The translations under genes and the position numbers were made by a program. This document shows positions 21,288-34,613 of a DNA stretch of 64,000 nucleotides, piece after piece; position 1 is the first letter of the stretch; each line of letters starts with the position of its first letter. A model generated the notes under the pieces. The model worked only from the letters and a program-made list of their open reading frames with translations, had not been told where the DNA came from and made no database searches. Source of the DNA: Eutypella sp. D-1 (Eukaryota; Ascomycota; Sordariomycetes; Xylariales; Diatrypaceae); the NCBI GenBank assembly GCA_023313575.1, contig JAJTTP010000003.1, positions 2,852,001 to 2,916,000 on the forward strand, written 5' to 3'.

Positions 21288-22971
21288 ACCTAGCGGTTGA
21301 GATATTTTATTTGCTACGACTATGATGTGAGCTACGACGATGTCGTGAATCCAGCTGGTCTGTCGGGGCAGCGCGGGAGGGAATGACGTGCGAGAAAATA
21401 CACTTGCTGCGGTCACAATACGATGCCTACTATGTATCATCCCAAGTTGTATACGAAGAGACAGGAAATTCATATTGCATGACCGAGAGGGACGGATATC
21501 GTCCCATGCTTTTGGTAACTTTCACACAGCAAAGGCCCGCGCACTGGCATCTATTCATTTCGGTCGCCTGCTCTGTACTCTAGCTTAGCGTTGACTTATC
21601 CCATATTTTCTTCATCACAGGCACTTGCTCTCTATTGTATACGTGCTTATACCTAGGCTATACACTTATTGGCTATACTTACCAAGGCAGCGTTCTATCG
21701 AGCCATAATAAATAACAACTGGTTCATAAATAATGATTGCCAACTCAGATAGACCTCTACCACCCAATGAGTGACATACTATCAACTTATTCCTTATCGC
21801 CAACATCTATACCATTGTTTTTATCTCGTCGACTATAGAGCATAGGCGCGAATTGGTTTGTAAAGACACCCATTCTCATAACCTTCCGGTTCCGTGCTTT
21901 GTGATTGGTCAGATATCAGCCTACATTACCGTCTTTGGCAAGAAGTAAGTAGACGCAGCTTGAGCTAGTCAACAGTTTCTCGTACCAACCACGACGAACA
22001 ATCACAGGTCCTTTACAACACAAGCACCGAAAGGGAATTAATAAACAATACTACGTAGCACAGCCTATCGTAAAAATGTAACGAGCTTTTATCAACAAAA
22101 GAGTGCGCCTGCCCCCAAACAAAGCCCTACTTTACACAGTTACACAGGAGTTCTTGACTGCGACACGAGCGCACCTTAGCCACCCCGGTAAACCCTATCC
22201 GTAAATACAAGGCTTCTCATAAAGCGTCGGCATCTTAAAAGTATAAGAATAATGATAAGAATAATAGAAGATTGGTCGCATAACGAGGCTGCTTACTCGG
22301 ATAAAAGCCCAAAATCGTAGTGATGATACCAAAAAGGGGGTAGGGTGGGGCCGGCAGCAACTTAGTTCAATACCAATCGGGAGGCGAGTGAGCAGCCCTC
22401 CACCCTCGCCCCCTTTCCCGATCGGCCTGGTCCAACCCCGTGGCCCTATAACTACAAACTGGGCATTGTGCTTACGCTTGCAAGCAAACTGGACGGGCGT
22501 AGGTGTGTTAGATACGGAGAGAAAAATTCAACGACCACGACTAAACTCAGCCCGCTGGCGTGTTTTGTCGGTCCGAGTAGGCGTGGGGGGCCGCGCCGCG
22601 CAAAAGGGAGGCAGAGGGGTGGAGCAAAAAGACCGTATGTGCTGGGCAAGAATGGGACGAAGATGGGTTCAGGGCTCAGGATGGGCCTTGTGTAGCAGCG
22701 ACGGTCGCACATGCCCGAGCAGATAGGCATATCCAACCGCGACGTTCATTCGCTACACTGACACCACAGCCCCCCTTCGCCCATGATCGCGCGTGTCGTC
22801 CGGTAGTGAGGCAGTAAGCGGTAAGGCTTAGCGGTCCTCCGTGGAGGGGGTAGGGGGTTTAGGATGGTTGGAATGGCAGGTGGTGGTGGTATTCGGGGCT
22901 ATATATGTCTCGTCCAGGTATTCCGGCAATCACAGATCTTTCTATATCCGTCTCCAACTAACCCATTCACT

Positions 22972-22982
22972 CCCCCCCCCCC
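22972..22982. repeat. Poly-C run (11 nt)
   Basis: Eleven consecutive C in the PP2C-Pumilio spacer. Confidence 0.9.
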
Positions 22983-23582
22983 TGCGCTCCCCCAAAATCA
23001 GTAGCAACGACCCTGCCGCCCCAGGCGGTGGCGATGTAACAGCGGCCCAGTTGTCGCGTGTCACAAGTTGTCGGGTTTGGCTCTGCTCTGGCTTGCCCTG
23101 GCCTCCCCAGGCCCGGTGGTAGTGTACACTGTACACTGGCTGGCAAGGCAGAGATGAACATCGTATATAAGGATATCTGGAAATAGGGCAAACAAAGTAA
23201 AGCCCCCGTCCCCCCCAAAACAGGAAATGGATAGGCGTGAGTGGCAATTTTCCATTTGCATACTATGCCCAAGTACGCATGTATATAGCGGGCTGACACC
23301 GACGCCAGCAGGCGGCCGCAGTTGGTTTGTCACCTATTACGGCGACGAGGCGGAGGCCCGTGTAAAAGCACACTCGGCAGGAGAAAAAAATCTAGCCAAT
23401 ATCTATTGATGAATGCATCATCATACCAATCAGCCAATAGCACTAGTTAATCCATTGTATATAGGGGGAAAGCCAGACAGACTCGCTTAGACCTATACTA
23501 TCCATCATTGGGGACGATGAGAGCGAGCGAGCGACCTGACACGATATCATGACACCTTCGCCTGCCCTAGTACCGCCCCAGT

Positions 23583-23600
23583 CCGGACCGGACCGGACCG
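23583..23600. repeat. CCGGA tandem repeat
   Basis: Three full copies of CCGGA and a partial fourth, in the spacer between the PP2C and Pumilio genes. Confidence 0.85.
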
Positions 23601-24718
23601 CCCCGCCGGCCTCCCGCCAAGCTCCAGCACTAAGCGCTACCTGTACTCCTAACTACTGGATTATCCCCACATAACCTCCCTCCTAACCCCTTTTCCCCGA
23701 CGACCTTCCTGGAAGACTCTGAACAGAAGAAGAAACACGAAAACACAAAACAGACAGAAAAGGCTCTGCCTGAGTCCCAGTTCTTAAGCCAAAAAAATCG
23801 GCAACGTCGTAAAGTGAGGACCATGATGCGTGATGCGCAATGAGATATATCGGATCATGTGGGGTTTCATCTACCTATAGGCCATGTATTGTAATATATG
23901 ACTGATGTGTGTATGTGTGTGAAGATAAAAAAACAAACGTAGGAAGAAAACAATAACGCTAGGAAGGCCCCGCTGTTCAAGTGTTGTCCCGTTTGTCTAC
24001 AACCTTGCTATGCTGCCCTGCGCCCCGGTATGCGTAATGTGTAATGTGATGTGTGCGCGCGCTATCTTCCTTCTTTTCGCCCAACCTTCGATTGGGAGGG
24101 ACAATATAACATCATCCCTCTCCCTAAGTTGTCTCATTTCCTTGTTGTTTTCTTTTTCCGAACCCGATATAAATACAAGGAACCAGCAACCCCTTCGCCC
24201 CGGCCTCCCGCCCGTTTCGTTGTTCATCACCGCTATATCTCGAAGAGCCTCATACCCCTTTCGCGGTGTTTTCGCGCGAAATCGACAATTTCCCCAAACG
24301 TATTCCCACCCGCAGTTAGAGAAAAGAACGCAATGCTTTATGTGTCGTTGTCAAGTACCTCAGGCGCCTATAAACCTTTCCTAACCCCACCGTGTACCCA
24401 ACCGTGTTCCGTTTATACACCAGTCAGCAAGCGAGGGAGAGACCCCTCCTTGTCCTCTCTGCCGCCATATCGTACCGAGTAGATAACACTGTGGAAAAAT
24501 GATGTCTGAAAAATCAAGCCGCTGATTCATGTGGGGGGAAAAGGAAGAAAAAAAGCCAGACCATATATTCCCAGCTCCATAGCGACTCCTCGCGCCAATG
24601 CTCTGGCCATTGCTCTCATTACGCTACCAAACATGGTCTGTAAACCAAGTACTCGCTGGCAAACAAAATATTAGTATATTGCATGGGGTAGATTCTATTG
24701 CCATGCTGAATGAACTTC

Positions 24719-27585
24719 TTAGTGCTCGCATGTGATGGGGCTGGCCTGATCGTCCTCCGAAGAGGGCTTGGCCGTGTCCGTGAGGGTTTCTTCGGCATGT
24801 TCAGAGTCTGTGCTCGGTGGACCGCTGCTCTTAGGGCTACCGTCCTCAGTAGTCAGCGATGGGGTGGGGATTGTGGAGGCACCATCGGCCTGCGTGCTGG
24901 GTGAGGATGGCACTGTATTGGTCATCACCGTGGGTCTACCATTGGTGCTGTTGAACTTCCCTTGCAATGCCTTATTGGTGAGCTGGTCAATGGCATTGAC
25001 TTGTCTGTTGTTGCCGGTTTGCTTCCTGATGATATCGCACTGGTGGGCTACCTCTTTCACAAACGGCAACAGCTCCGGGCCATTAAGGTTCTTGAGCATT
25101 TTCTCTGTATAGATGTCAGCATTACCCAGTGCAACTTATAAAGTGGGAAAACTAACGGATCACATAGTTGCCGAACTGGTCCTTTATCATCAGCTGAATC
25201 GGACTGGTTCCTCCATTGGTCGGAACCATGAGTTTGGCTTGCATCTGCCTTCGCTGTTCGGCGTTACCATGCTCAATGCACTTCTCAACGACATTGGACG
25301 CGAACTTGTGCTTCGATAGGTGAACGAGGTTTTTCGTAACCATCTCGATCATCTTGGAACGGTCGTCAGGTTCGCCCTGGGCAATGATATGCTGCGCAAC
25401 GTAGTTGCCGAACTGGTCAGAGATGAGAAGGTTCGCGTGGATGTGGATCTCTCCCATCAATTCCCGTTTTTCTTCCTCCGTGCCGTGCTCCAAAATTCGC
25501 TGGATTACACGACAGCCGAAGTTGTGAGCTGCGAGTTGATCGATTTGGCCACGGAAAGCATTCATGACGGAGGGGATGCACTTTTCGGGAAACATTTGAA
25601 TGACTTTCTGAACGACGTGGTTCCCGTTCGAGTCCTTGACAATGTGCACGATCCTCTGCTTTAACTCATCCACGATCTCAGCCTGCTGTTCAATCAGAAC
25701 ATGTTCTAGGGCCTGCTTCACAGTCAGTCATCTGTCGATTGATACTCAGTTATCGAATAAACCCTGATGCTCACCTTCTGGACTACGCGGCACGCATACA
25801 TCTGAGTTGATAGCTCAGCGATCTTGCCCTTCATCATGCCTGCGAGTATCTTCTTCTGCACTTGGTTACCATGTTCGAAGAACTTCTGGATCACGTAATT
25901 GCCGAAGACATCCTTCATCAGCTGAATCGCGTTGGGCTCAATTTCCCGGAAAACCTGCTCTTTCTCGTCGCTGTTTGCTGTCTGGAGTTTATCCTGGATG
26001 AACCGCGATCCGTGTTGATCACCACTGAACTCAACCACATGTTCATATATGTCCTGGATTTGGTAAGCAAGGAATCTGCGTATACATATAGTTTAAGACG
26101 TACCTTCAATTCATAACGCCGTGGCCTGCCCATTCCGCGAAAATCTTCGAGCAGAAGACTGCGGACACCCTTTCCGAAATCTTGATCCCTCATGGGGCGG
26201 AAGGGAACTTGCATATTAGAAACATATGGCAGAACCGGTACGTCCGGCCGGAAATGAGGATTGGGATTAAACGCTGGGTCGAAAGGAGGGAAGGAGGACA
26301 TGCCCGGATTGTAGTACTGCGGAGTATGGTACGAGGGTGGCGGCTGCGGTAGGTATTGGGGAGAGGCATGTGGCTGCCGCTCACTGTCTTGAAACATCCT
26401 AGTATCCCGCGCAATAGGCTTGCTCCATGGTTCGGCCCGAGGGTTTGGCGTGACCCTAAACGGGTTTGAACTTTTGAAGTTTGATCGAAATCCATTTCCT
26501 GCGGGTGAACCTCCCCCATTAGAACCTGTTTTCGGATGATAGTATGGCCCCGACATCTGGTCCATGAAGTTGTCTTGGGCACCATAGTATCTTGGGTTCG
26601 CCGGCTCCTGTGGCCAGGTGGACGAGCTTGGGTTGAATTGGAAGGGTTGGTTGGCGGGATTGGGCAAGCCGTTAGCCCCGTTAGCCGCGTATCCGTTGAT
26701 AACGGATTCTGCCTCTTCAAGGCTAATTACCCTAAAGTTGTCGGCAAGGTCCTTCTCACGGATCTCTGGAGCATAGGTGGCTACTCGGGAACGATTGGTT
26801 GTTTCCGTTGGAAACGACATCGAGTGTCCGTTGACGGAAGGACGCTGTGCATGGAACGAGGCATGATTTGATGGGTTTTGGCTGAAAGGGAACTGGGAAG
26901 TATCTCCGAACTGGTTGGGGATTAGGCTTGAGTCCACCTCGGGTTGTCGTGAAGCAATGCTACCCTGCCTGTTTTGAGCGAGCGACGCAAAGGCTGGGTC
27001 ACTGGAATTGCGCCTGTAAGTACTGATGGTCTCATATAGCCCGGTGGTGTCTGCTGAATCGACTACCGGGTCGCCAACGGCTGGGTATTTAGGTGCGGTA
27101 TTAGTCGCATCAAGATTCGTCGTTGGCTTCTGCCTGGTAGAAAATGGTGTTGTGCCATTTTGCCCCACAGGGGCACGCGTGCTGAAAAACGGTGATCCAT
27201 TCGTCATCTCGCGGAGGTCTCTGAGTCGTGTTGGCGAAGCGCCTCCAGAAGCGGAGGGTTTATGCGCTGAGGTCGTGGACGAAGTCCATATTCCGTTTCT
27301 ACTCCAGGGTACGGCCTCCGAGGACGGGTTGAGCTGGGCAGACCCAGAGGGCCCGGTGGGTGATGTCTCGTCCGATCCTAGACATCTCAAGTCAGTCACA
27401 TGTCCCTTTTGTCCTTGCGCATGTATATATTCGATCAACGAACCTCTCGAGCCAGTCGTTTCTCTGTTCGTGCCTAGCCCGTTTCCGATAACTGTGTTGC
27501 CCCATATATTGTCGCTCGACTTCCATCGAGGATTGCTGAATGACGAGCCAATAGGCTGTGTGGCTTTATCGGTGGAGTTTGGCAT
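24719..27585 (-). CDS. Pumilio-family (PUF) RNA-binding protein
   Basis: Four exons, read 27585-26104, 26053-25775, 25712-25157 and 25104-24719, give 900 aa. Introns are 50, 62 and 52 nt; the last splits the Gln codon of NYVIQ in repeat 8. Residues 1-490 are disordered, rich in Asn, Ser and Pro. Eight PUF repeats follow (about 495-790). The base-contacting residues read S-R-Q, N-Y-Q, C-R-Q, N-H-Q, C-R-Q, N-Y-Q, S-N-E, N-Y-Q for repeats 1-8, the same as human PUM1, so the predicted target is UGUAUAUA (UGUANAUA). PUF proteins bind 3' UTRs and repress or localise mRNAs. The tail (775-900) is Ser/Thr-rich and acidic. The true N-terminus may lie further upstream: CDS-like sequence (RLANYG) precedes the ATG back to a CTAG acceptor at about 27616. 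Confidence 0.92.
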
Positions 27586-28965
27586 GCCGTAATTTGCAAG
27601 CCGGTTGGTTCGAGTCTAGAACAGATCATAGATCAGCCATATGTGCCAAACAGACAACACAAAAAACCAATGTGCGCGAGCCCACGTGTTGCTTGGATGC
27701 TGCGTTGTTCCCAAGACCCAAAGACCTTTCGGACTACGCATAACATCCGTGCACTTTAAAATGGTCTCGCGCATACGAAACGCTCGCCATGAACCCGTGT
27801 CCAATTTGCAGTACGTGGTATGGTTTGTACTTACAGCCATCGTCATAGCGGCAGCCCTCCTGTGGCTGTTAGGCTTTGGAATAGAATTCGGGGCCAGCAG
27901 TGTTTGAGCTGTACGGATTGCGAGAAAGAAAGCCGCCTTCGACAGCTGAAATATAGATTCGCCCCTATGAAGATGTACTTCGGAGATAGTAAGGACGGTT
28001 TGTTAGGCGTACGATGGGCGGAAGGTGAGAATGATAGTATAAGGTATTATTATATATGTCGAGATACGATAGCGTTTCAAGGTTCAAGCTGCGAAGACGT
28101 CGAGAAAAACTTTAATGGTTGCAAGGTTAGCAAATAGAACCTAAAATTAGGCAAAGGCAAAGCATAACGGGCGTCGGTAGCTTTCGAGACAAACCCAACT
28201 TGAGGAATCTAGGCGTGGTAGGCAATGAAACAGAAAGTTTTCCCAAAATTATAAAATCAGCGTGCATCTTACCTAAGAGCTTGCACGACCCGCCTAGTTG
28301 TTCATTCGGACAATATCACGACCAAAGGAGGGGGTGATCAGTTGTAGAGAACGAGCGGTGTCGCAGCCGCAGCCGATAGCCAAGTTCACAAGCCCCGCGT
28401 GTGAAAATAAAGCGATGGCGGTGGGCAGTGCTGTTGAGTAGTGTGATTAGAACACCCGTCATTCGCGGTAGAAAGTCGATAATGATAGAGAAAGGCACGG
28501 CCGTTCTAAGAGAAAAGAAAAAGATATCGGGGGGAATGTGGAGAGGGGAGCCAAGGCGTGTCGAAGCGAAACGGGAATCCTTATGAAGTAGCTGGATAAG
28601 CATATAAGGAAGAGAGGGCTGGAGTTTATGGAGATAATGTATATGGAGTTATAAGTATGGCGCACCTTTTTCGGTACGCAAGATGACGGGCGACCTTGTA
28701 AAAGTCGGGAGAGGATGGGGCAGATAAGAGACCGTGATTAAATAGAATAAATACTTTGATAGACAAGGAATGTATAGCGGAGCGCCTAGCATACAAATTG
28801 CGCGTAGTGATGAGACAGGATTTACGGTTTATACCTTATCGATGTACAGAAATGAACAAGATGGATCTGTCTGTATATGAGCGTGTGTCTATAAGTGTGT
28901 ATGCGTATATGGTGAATTTGCGTATGCTTGTCTATGTGTGCATGTATGTGCGCGCGCGACTAGGC

Positions 28966-29014
28966 ACTGACGACTGGCGACTGGCGACTGATGACTGGTG
29001 GCTGGTGACTGTCG
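28966..29014. repeat. Imperfect GACTGGC/GACTGGTG repeats
   Basis: About six imperfect 7-8 nt copies built on GACTGG, in the region upstream of Pumilio. Confidence 0.75.
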
Positions 29015-29162
29015 GTTGACAGTGATGTGACGTTGATGGTTGTGAGAATAGTGGTGATGGTGTTGAAGTTGTAAGATGTGTAATCGAAGAGAAAAATAAG
29101 AAGAAATGTCAGGGAGGAAGGCAAGTACGTAAGGAGTAGTAAAGTAAGTATTGGGCACCAGA

Positions 29163-29180
29163 CCAGGCCAGGCCAGGCCA
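29163..29180. repeat. CCAGG tandem repeat
   Basis: Three to four copies of the 5-mer CCAGG. Confidence 0.85.
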
Positions 29181-30352
29181 AAAAGAAAAAAGGAAAACTC
29201 TATATAGGTGTAAGAAGGTGCCGAATTGAACTTTCAGTTCGACTGGGCTTGTCCTCCCCATACAGGTAGGTAAGAGGTAAAGAAAGGAGGAGCCTCCCAA
29301 TGTGGTCCCAGACCTAAACTATGATAAGTTGGTGGTTGATGATGTTATGTGTAAGAGAAGTTGCGGGACAAGACGAAGCGATCGAAAAGTAGTCCCGGGG
29401 GGTGTTAACTAAAGAAAATAAAATAAAACAAAAATAAGGCAAAGCCTTAAGTTTAGTCTTACCTGTAAAATGTATGCAATACCAAAGTTAGGATCTACTT
29501 TAGAGTACCTAATGTTGGATTCCAGCTTGACTAGGGTCAATGCTATGGGATTTGAACGTTGGTTCCCTACCACGCGACAGTTGAGAGGTGTCCGGTCCAG
29601 GTGTTATAGGTTTTAGGTATGTACCTAGTACTGAATAGTAGCCCTAGATAGAACCTGGGGGGGTCTTCCGACTAGCTGGAGAATCCTAGAATGTCACCTA
29701 GTGAAAATATAACCACCTAAGAAGGTGACTAGGTAACATGCAGCAGCACTGCAGGGCTCTAGGCTAATCCGGTAGTTAGTATCAGACCTTAACTAATACC
29801 CAGACTTAGAACAGAGGCGGGACAGAAATGCGGGCTGTGGGGAGGTTGTGTGGGCTTTTTGTGTTAAACGTCAAGGGGGCGGTGGGTGGTGGATGACATC
29901 GGTGCCGGTGCCGAGCGCAAGTTCGAGGTGAAATCTCTCCATGTCCAAGGCTCACACCTTTTTTATCTCTCTTCCCCCCCGAGATTCCCCTCTTTCACTT
30001 GCCGTGTTTCAAGGTTTCAGTGCCCCCAAAGTTGCCTTTGGCTTTGATCAGGCTTTTTTTTGGTGAGTGTATATATGACTGGCATGTCCGTACGTGTGCA
30101 AGATATTCTTTTTAGAGTAGATGGTATGAAGAGATTTTCCAGGCGCTTGGTGCAAAGGTTTCAAGGACAACCTTACCCTAGGTTGTCGCGAAAAGGTTAG
30201 TAAATACCTAGGAAGGGTGCGCCTATGTAGGTATGCAGTAGTATTTGAGGTATACATAGGAGTGATATGGTGGTGGTGTGCAGTAGTATATATGGCGATG
30301 ATGGTGTGAACGTGGGTATAGCCGTGCCTAGCTGGGCTAAGCTAAGTAGGTA

Positions 30353-30385
30353 CGTATGTGCGTGTGTGTATGTGTGTGTGCGTGT
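30353..30385. repeat. (TG)n-like microsatellite
   Basis: Alternating TG with interruptions by TA and GC. Possible Z-DNA-prone tract. Confidence 0.8.
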
Positions 30386-30861
30386 TCCATCAGAGTTATC
30401 TCAAAGGGCTGAATCTGAATGTATTGCAACCCTGGTTACCTAACCACCAAATATTTTGGTTCTGGGTCGGCTGACTGTCCGGGATATACTGCTTGCTTGC
30501 TTACCTACTTTTACTTATGTCTGCAGGTCGATCGGTGCCGACAAATCAAAGCGAGTTGGGAGTCAAATCTCAGGACTCGAGAGAGACACTCAAGCCAGAT
30601 ACGTCGCTCACTCGTAGCACTCCTTCGGCTGCTTTAGAAATTCCAATGCGAAGAAGAAAGATGACGTCTAGACCAGATGTCCGTCATCAAGTTGGGAGTA
30701 GTACTTCGTGGACCCAGATACGTAGGTTGTGAATAATGCTGGTGCACCGTTTCCCGAATTGCTAACAGATGGATGAATCGCGAATCCGAAATCCTATGGT
30801 GGTGGATTGAATTGACTTCGTGATTGACCCCGGTTTGCCCAGCTGGAATGGGGAACGAACA

Positions 30862-30887
30862 GGGGGGAGGGGAGGGGGGGGGGGAGG
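30862..30887. repeat. G-rich run
   Basis: Three blocks of G (6, 4 and 11 nt) separated by single A. Could form a G-quadruplex on the plus strand. Confidence 0.8.
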
Positions 30888-33268
30888 TATGTATGTGACA
30901 GGAATGGGATGAGATACAACTTGTGCTACAAATCTTGGCTCTGAGAAATGATCATGCCAAGAAGTCAGTATCCATTTGTCCATATCATGAATATTGTGTT
31001 TCTCGTTTCTGTATGTGCGTATGTATGGCATCCCATGCCGTTCATACAATCGGATCAAAAATGATATATGATATAAATACGTACTTGTTTAGATCTTGGC
31101 TTTCATTCAGAGATATATCTCCCGAAGTCGTCTATACATGTAGGTATGTAGATATGTGCAGATATGTATCAATGTACTGAGTATGTAGGGCTGGTAGGTT
31201 CCAAGGTTGCTAATGAGGTGCTAGAATGTAAGCGGTCGGCTTTGGAAGACCCAGGGATCCAGGATAGTCAGGGATCGTCAACATGAAACGGTAAGAAAAT
31301 GGAGAGGGAACGAGCCGTTGGATCTCACCTGATGGGGGTCGCCTTACGTAAATGTGCTAGCCTTAAATAGGATGTACGTATGTGTGCACTATGTAGCTTT
31401 GGTACATGTAAGTATATATGAACAGCTACTTTATAGTTGGCCACCTGGGTCCACGGGTATCTGAGGCACTCAAGTTGAGTATGTCGTCGTCGTCTGTATG
31501 CTGGTATGTATATATGCGGTTATGTAGGTAGGTAGTATGCGCCTCCGTATACAAGTATGTGTATATAGATAGGTATGTCCAATGTCGTATGTATGGTATG
31601 TACTTATGTACCGGGTATATATGTATGTAGCTGTGTGGGCTCGTGATGGGCCGTTCTAAAATAGAAATAAGAATAGTACTTATGTACCTAGGTGGAAGGC
31701 GGGCGGGATCTCGTTTAGTGTAGTCGTAGTACTGGTAGGCTTGGCTTGTGTTGGAGGAGCAGAATGCGACCGGACTGGTGGTTTTCAACTTGGCCAGATT
31801 TGTTCTCGTCCGTCTATCTCCGGTCCATTAGGTGTATGTGCTAACTATATGTGTATGTACCTGAGTAGACTAAGTTGGGAGCCTCCTCTCTTAGTTAGTA
31901 GCCGTACCTAACTAGTAGGATTAAGTAGGTCAGGTAATGGACCACTCGATGGGGGTTAGCTAGCTAGTTAGACGATGAACTTGCTTAGAACTCCTACTTA
32001 CACCTCAGCTTATATGAATAGCTCTGAAGGAAAATTAAGAGATATGAATGCTATGGCGTAGCTTATCAAAACGGGGCGGATCAAGAGAATCTAATTATTA
32101 GCGCCCGTGCTTTCGATAACGTGAGCCGACTGGTTGGCGATGTACGACCGACTCAAAGTTTCTGCCGGCGCAGTAGAAGTATGTGTAAGTTAGAGTTGTG
32201 TGCACACGTATGCGTATCTTGCGGTGGCGATTTATTATTGCTTTTCTTATCTCGATTATAAAAGGATCCCAGCGAGGTACCGGCAACGGCGGCGACTATG
32301 CTGTGGTGGTAGGATTATGTGGGACGGGCAGAGGAAGCAAGCATTCCTCGTGTTGCTCTATGACTAAGTTTGCGAAGTGACGCCTGGGGGCAGTCCGAAA
32401 TACCTACGTGGTCTGGTTAACTGCATGCGCGGGGCGGAGGAACAGACGACCTTCTAGGGACACCTGGGCAGGGATTCCCCCCAAGGACCACCGATATAGG
32501 TTTTCCGTCCTTGGGATCGTGACGCGATGTCAGCCCGCCAACGTGCAACCGCTGGAGTGTAACCAGCGCCTCGGCAGATCGAACACGCGACAGGTCAGGT
32601 CGATAGATAGTTAAGATACTCACGAGTGACGCCTAGCTAGCCAAAGCGGCTCCTGGACAGCGAATATGTACGAATTCAGTGTTCAAAGTACAAGGCGCGT
32701 TGGTGGTGGCGATGTTCGCTGGTGATTTCTATACAACCAAAGACAAATAGGCAGGCTTATTATTTGTGTGACAAATATGTACTGGCGTTGGCCCTCTCGT
32801 CTAGAGTAATTGATGTCCTGCGTTCCTCGTTCCTTGCGCTACTGTGTATGGTATGTAGGTAGATAGGCGGTGTATGTTCGTGGGGGGTAGATTATTATGT
32901 ATAAGAAAGTATGTAATTATGAATATGTATATGTATGCGGTAAAAGTGATGGAGAGTTGGGTTCCTCTCGTGCTCGCATGCGATGATATTGGTGGCGTGG
33001 AATACGATACGGGCGGTTGAGGAGATCGCGAGATAGAATGCGCATTGACTGGAGAAGAATACAAGGCAACTGAACGAGTAGAAAGAAGACACGCTGATAT
33101 ATCTGAAGGGGAATGGAAATCCTATTAGCGGATTCTTAGTCCGATCGCCCACTAGGCCAATTTGCCCGATCTCTCCCTTCTTGCAAAGGGTTGATAGACG
33201 GCCATCAATGATTGTCAGGTAGGGGGCGAGAGTGGCAGGGAGCATGGGGAGAGTCGAGAGAAGGGCGG

Positions 33269-33300
<32 letters not shown>

Positions 33301-33308
33301 TACTACTT
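33269..33308. repeat. (ATT)n microsatellite
   Basis: About ten uninterrupted ATT units followed by three ACT units. A likely polymorphic marker. Confidence 0.95.
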
Positions 33309-34589
33309 GATGATCTCCTAGCTAGCAAAAATACACCATCTGCATATATAGTCCGAGGAGCCGGATACGGTACCGTGAAGCTACCCTAGGTAATTTACGT
33401 ATAAAACAGTGGTACAGGGAGCAGAGTGCGGATGTACGAGGCAAATCACCTACCCGGCTCCGCTGCGGTACATGACATGGCTCTAGCTACATGACTGCAT
33501 ACATCCAGGGGGAGGGTTCGTAGTCACTCTAAAAACAAACCCTCGCGATGTTTGCTTTCCCTGCTACACCAAGCGAATGTGATGGGTTGCGATGAAGGCT
33601 CCTGTCAACTGTGTACATGCATAACGTCCCGTGCCGGCCCCTAGGCACATGAACTTGGGAGGGTGGTTCTTGATCTACCCAGCTGATGGTATAGCGAAGC
33701 GGCCAGCACGTTCAGGGTCAACGTGCATCTACCTGGGGGCTGTGTTGTGTCTCGCTAATAATATGTCAGTCTGGATCGTCTACGAGTCACCTTGAAGGCG
33801 ACTCCGATTGTTCCCTTGCTATCTAGGATAAGGGGACAGAGGAGATATGGCTAGGAGGGGATCGTGCTAGGGTCTGGCTTCCTATAGCTTTCTATGGCTT
33901 AAGTCACGACTATCTTGGTTGTCGGTCCATGCCCTAAGAGCCTCCATTTGGAAGATTATTGACCCCATAGTACCCCAGGGAGCTAAAGCAAGGGACAGTC
34001 CGAATGTAGTGAGATCCAGGAATGTAGGTTTCTTCATGGTTATGTTGTTGTTGCTGCAAGAACGTAGTAGCGGTACTTGGGAATGCAAAGCAATGTCGGT
34101 CTTTCCCGCCGTCAGGTTCTTCAATACCAGCATCCCCGGGCTGGAAATCGCGGGGTCTCACATCAAGCCGTGCTCATCTCTTATTAGTCATACCATAATG
34201 CCCCAAGTGTCTGGTACTGCCTTCACACAGGCGTCCACCCACAGGTTACACCGCAGCAAAGGCTCGCCTCGACCGCCAAAATCGTTGGCTGACAGTCCCG
34301 TTTCCTTTCCACCCTCTTTGGATTGTTCCGTTTCGAGCCAGGGCTTCCATAAGGCACACAGATCACATAGACCATATTTATGGTCTACTTCCATGCCTGA
34401 TACTCGCCTGCTCGCCTACTCACCGCAGACCAAGTGGCAAGGGAGATCGTATAAAAGCAACTGAGACTTGACTCACTAATGCCCGCTAGTGGATTGGATG
34501 TCCCGAGAGGCTTGAAGGAGTAGAGGGCGGTTGGGCGGCTGCGCAGTCGGTAAAATCACAATGTTTAGTGACAAGTGCCCTAACCAACT

Positions 34590-34613
34590 AACCTCTCAAC
34601 CTCTCAACCTCTC
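34590..34613. repeat. AACCTCTC repeat, three copies
   Basis: Three perfect 8-nt copies (34590, 34598, 34606), followed by a degenerate AAGAACTC series. Confidence 0.9.

Larger units (their letters stand above)
21288..24718. other. Long spacer between convergent PP2C and Pumilio genes
   Basis: It is 3.4 kb with no supported gene. Part is presumably 3' UTR of both flanking genes. It contains C runs (22972-22982), a CCGGA repeat (23583-23600) and pyrimidine-rich stretches. ORFs at 22388-22726, 22942-23333 and 24010-24482 are overlapping, low-complexity and without domains. I see no tRNA. Confidence 0.5.

Noticed and set aside
20787..21473. Minus-strand ORF of 228 aa
   Set aside because: Antisense to the PP2C core motifs; no family features.
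24010..24482. Plus-strand ORFs of 124 and 143 aa
   Set aside because: Two overlapping frames in pyrimidine-rich sequence 3' of Pumilio, with no domain.
28889..29181. Minus-strand ORFs of 89 and 73 aa
   Set aside because: Composed of repeat-derived Tyr, Thr, Ser and His; they come from the GACTGG and TG-rich repeats.
29540..29600. tRNA-like signal on the minus strand (GTTCAAATCC)
   Set aside because: The T-stem does not pair (the bases before the loop do not match those after it) and no D-arm or anticodon stem could be formed.
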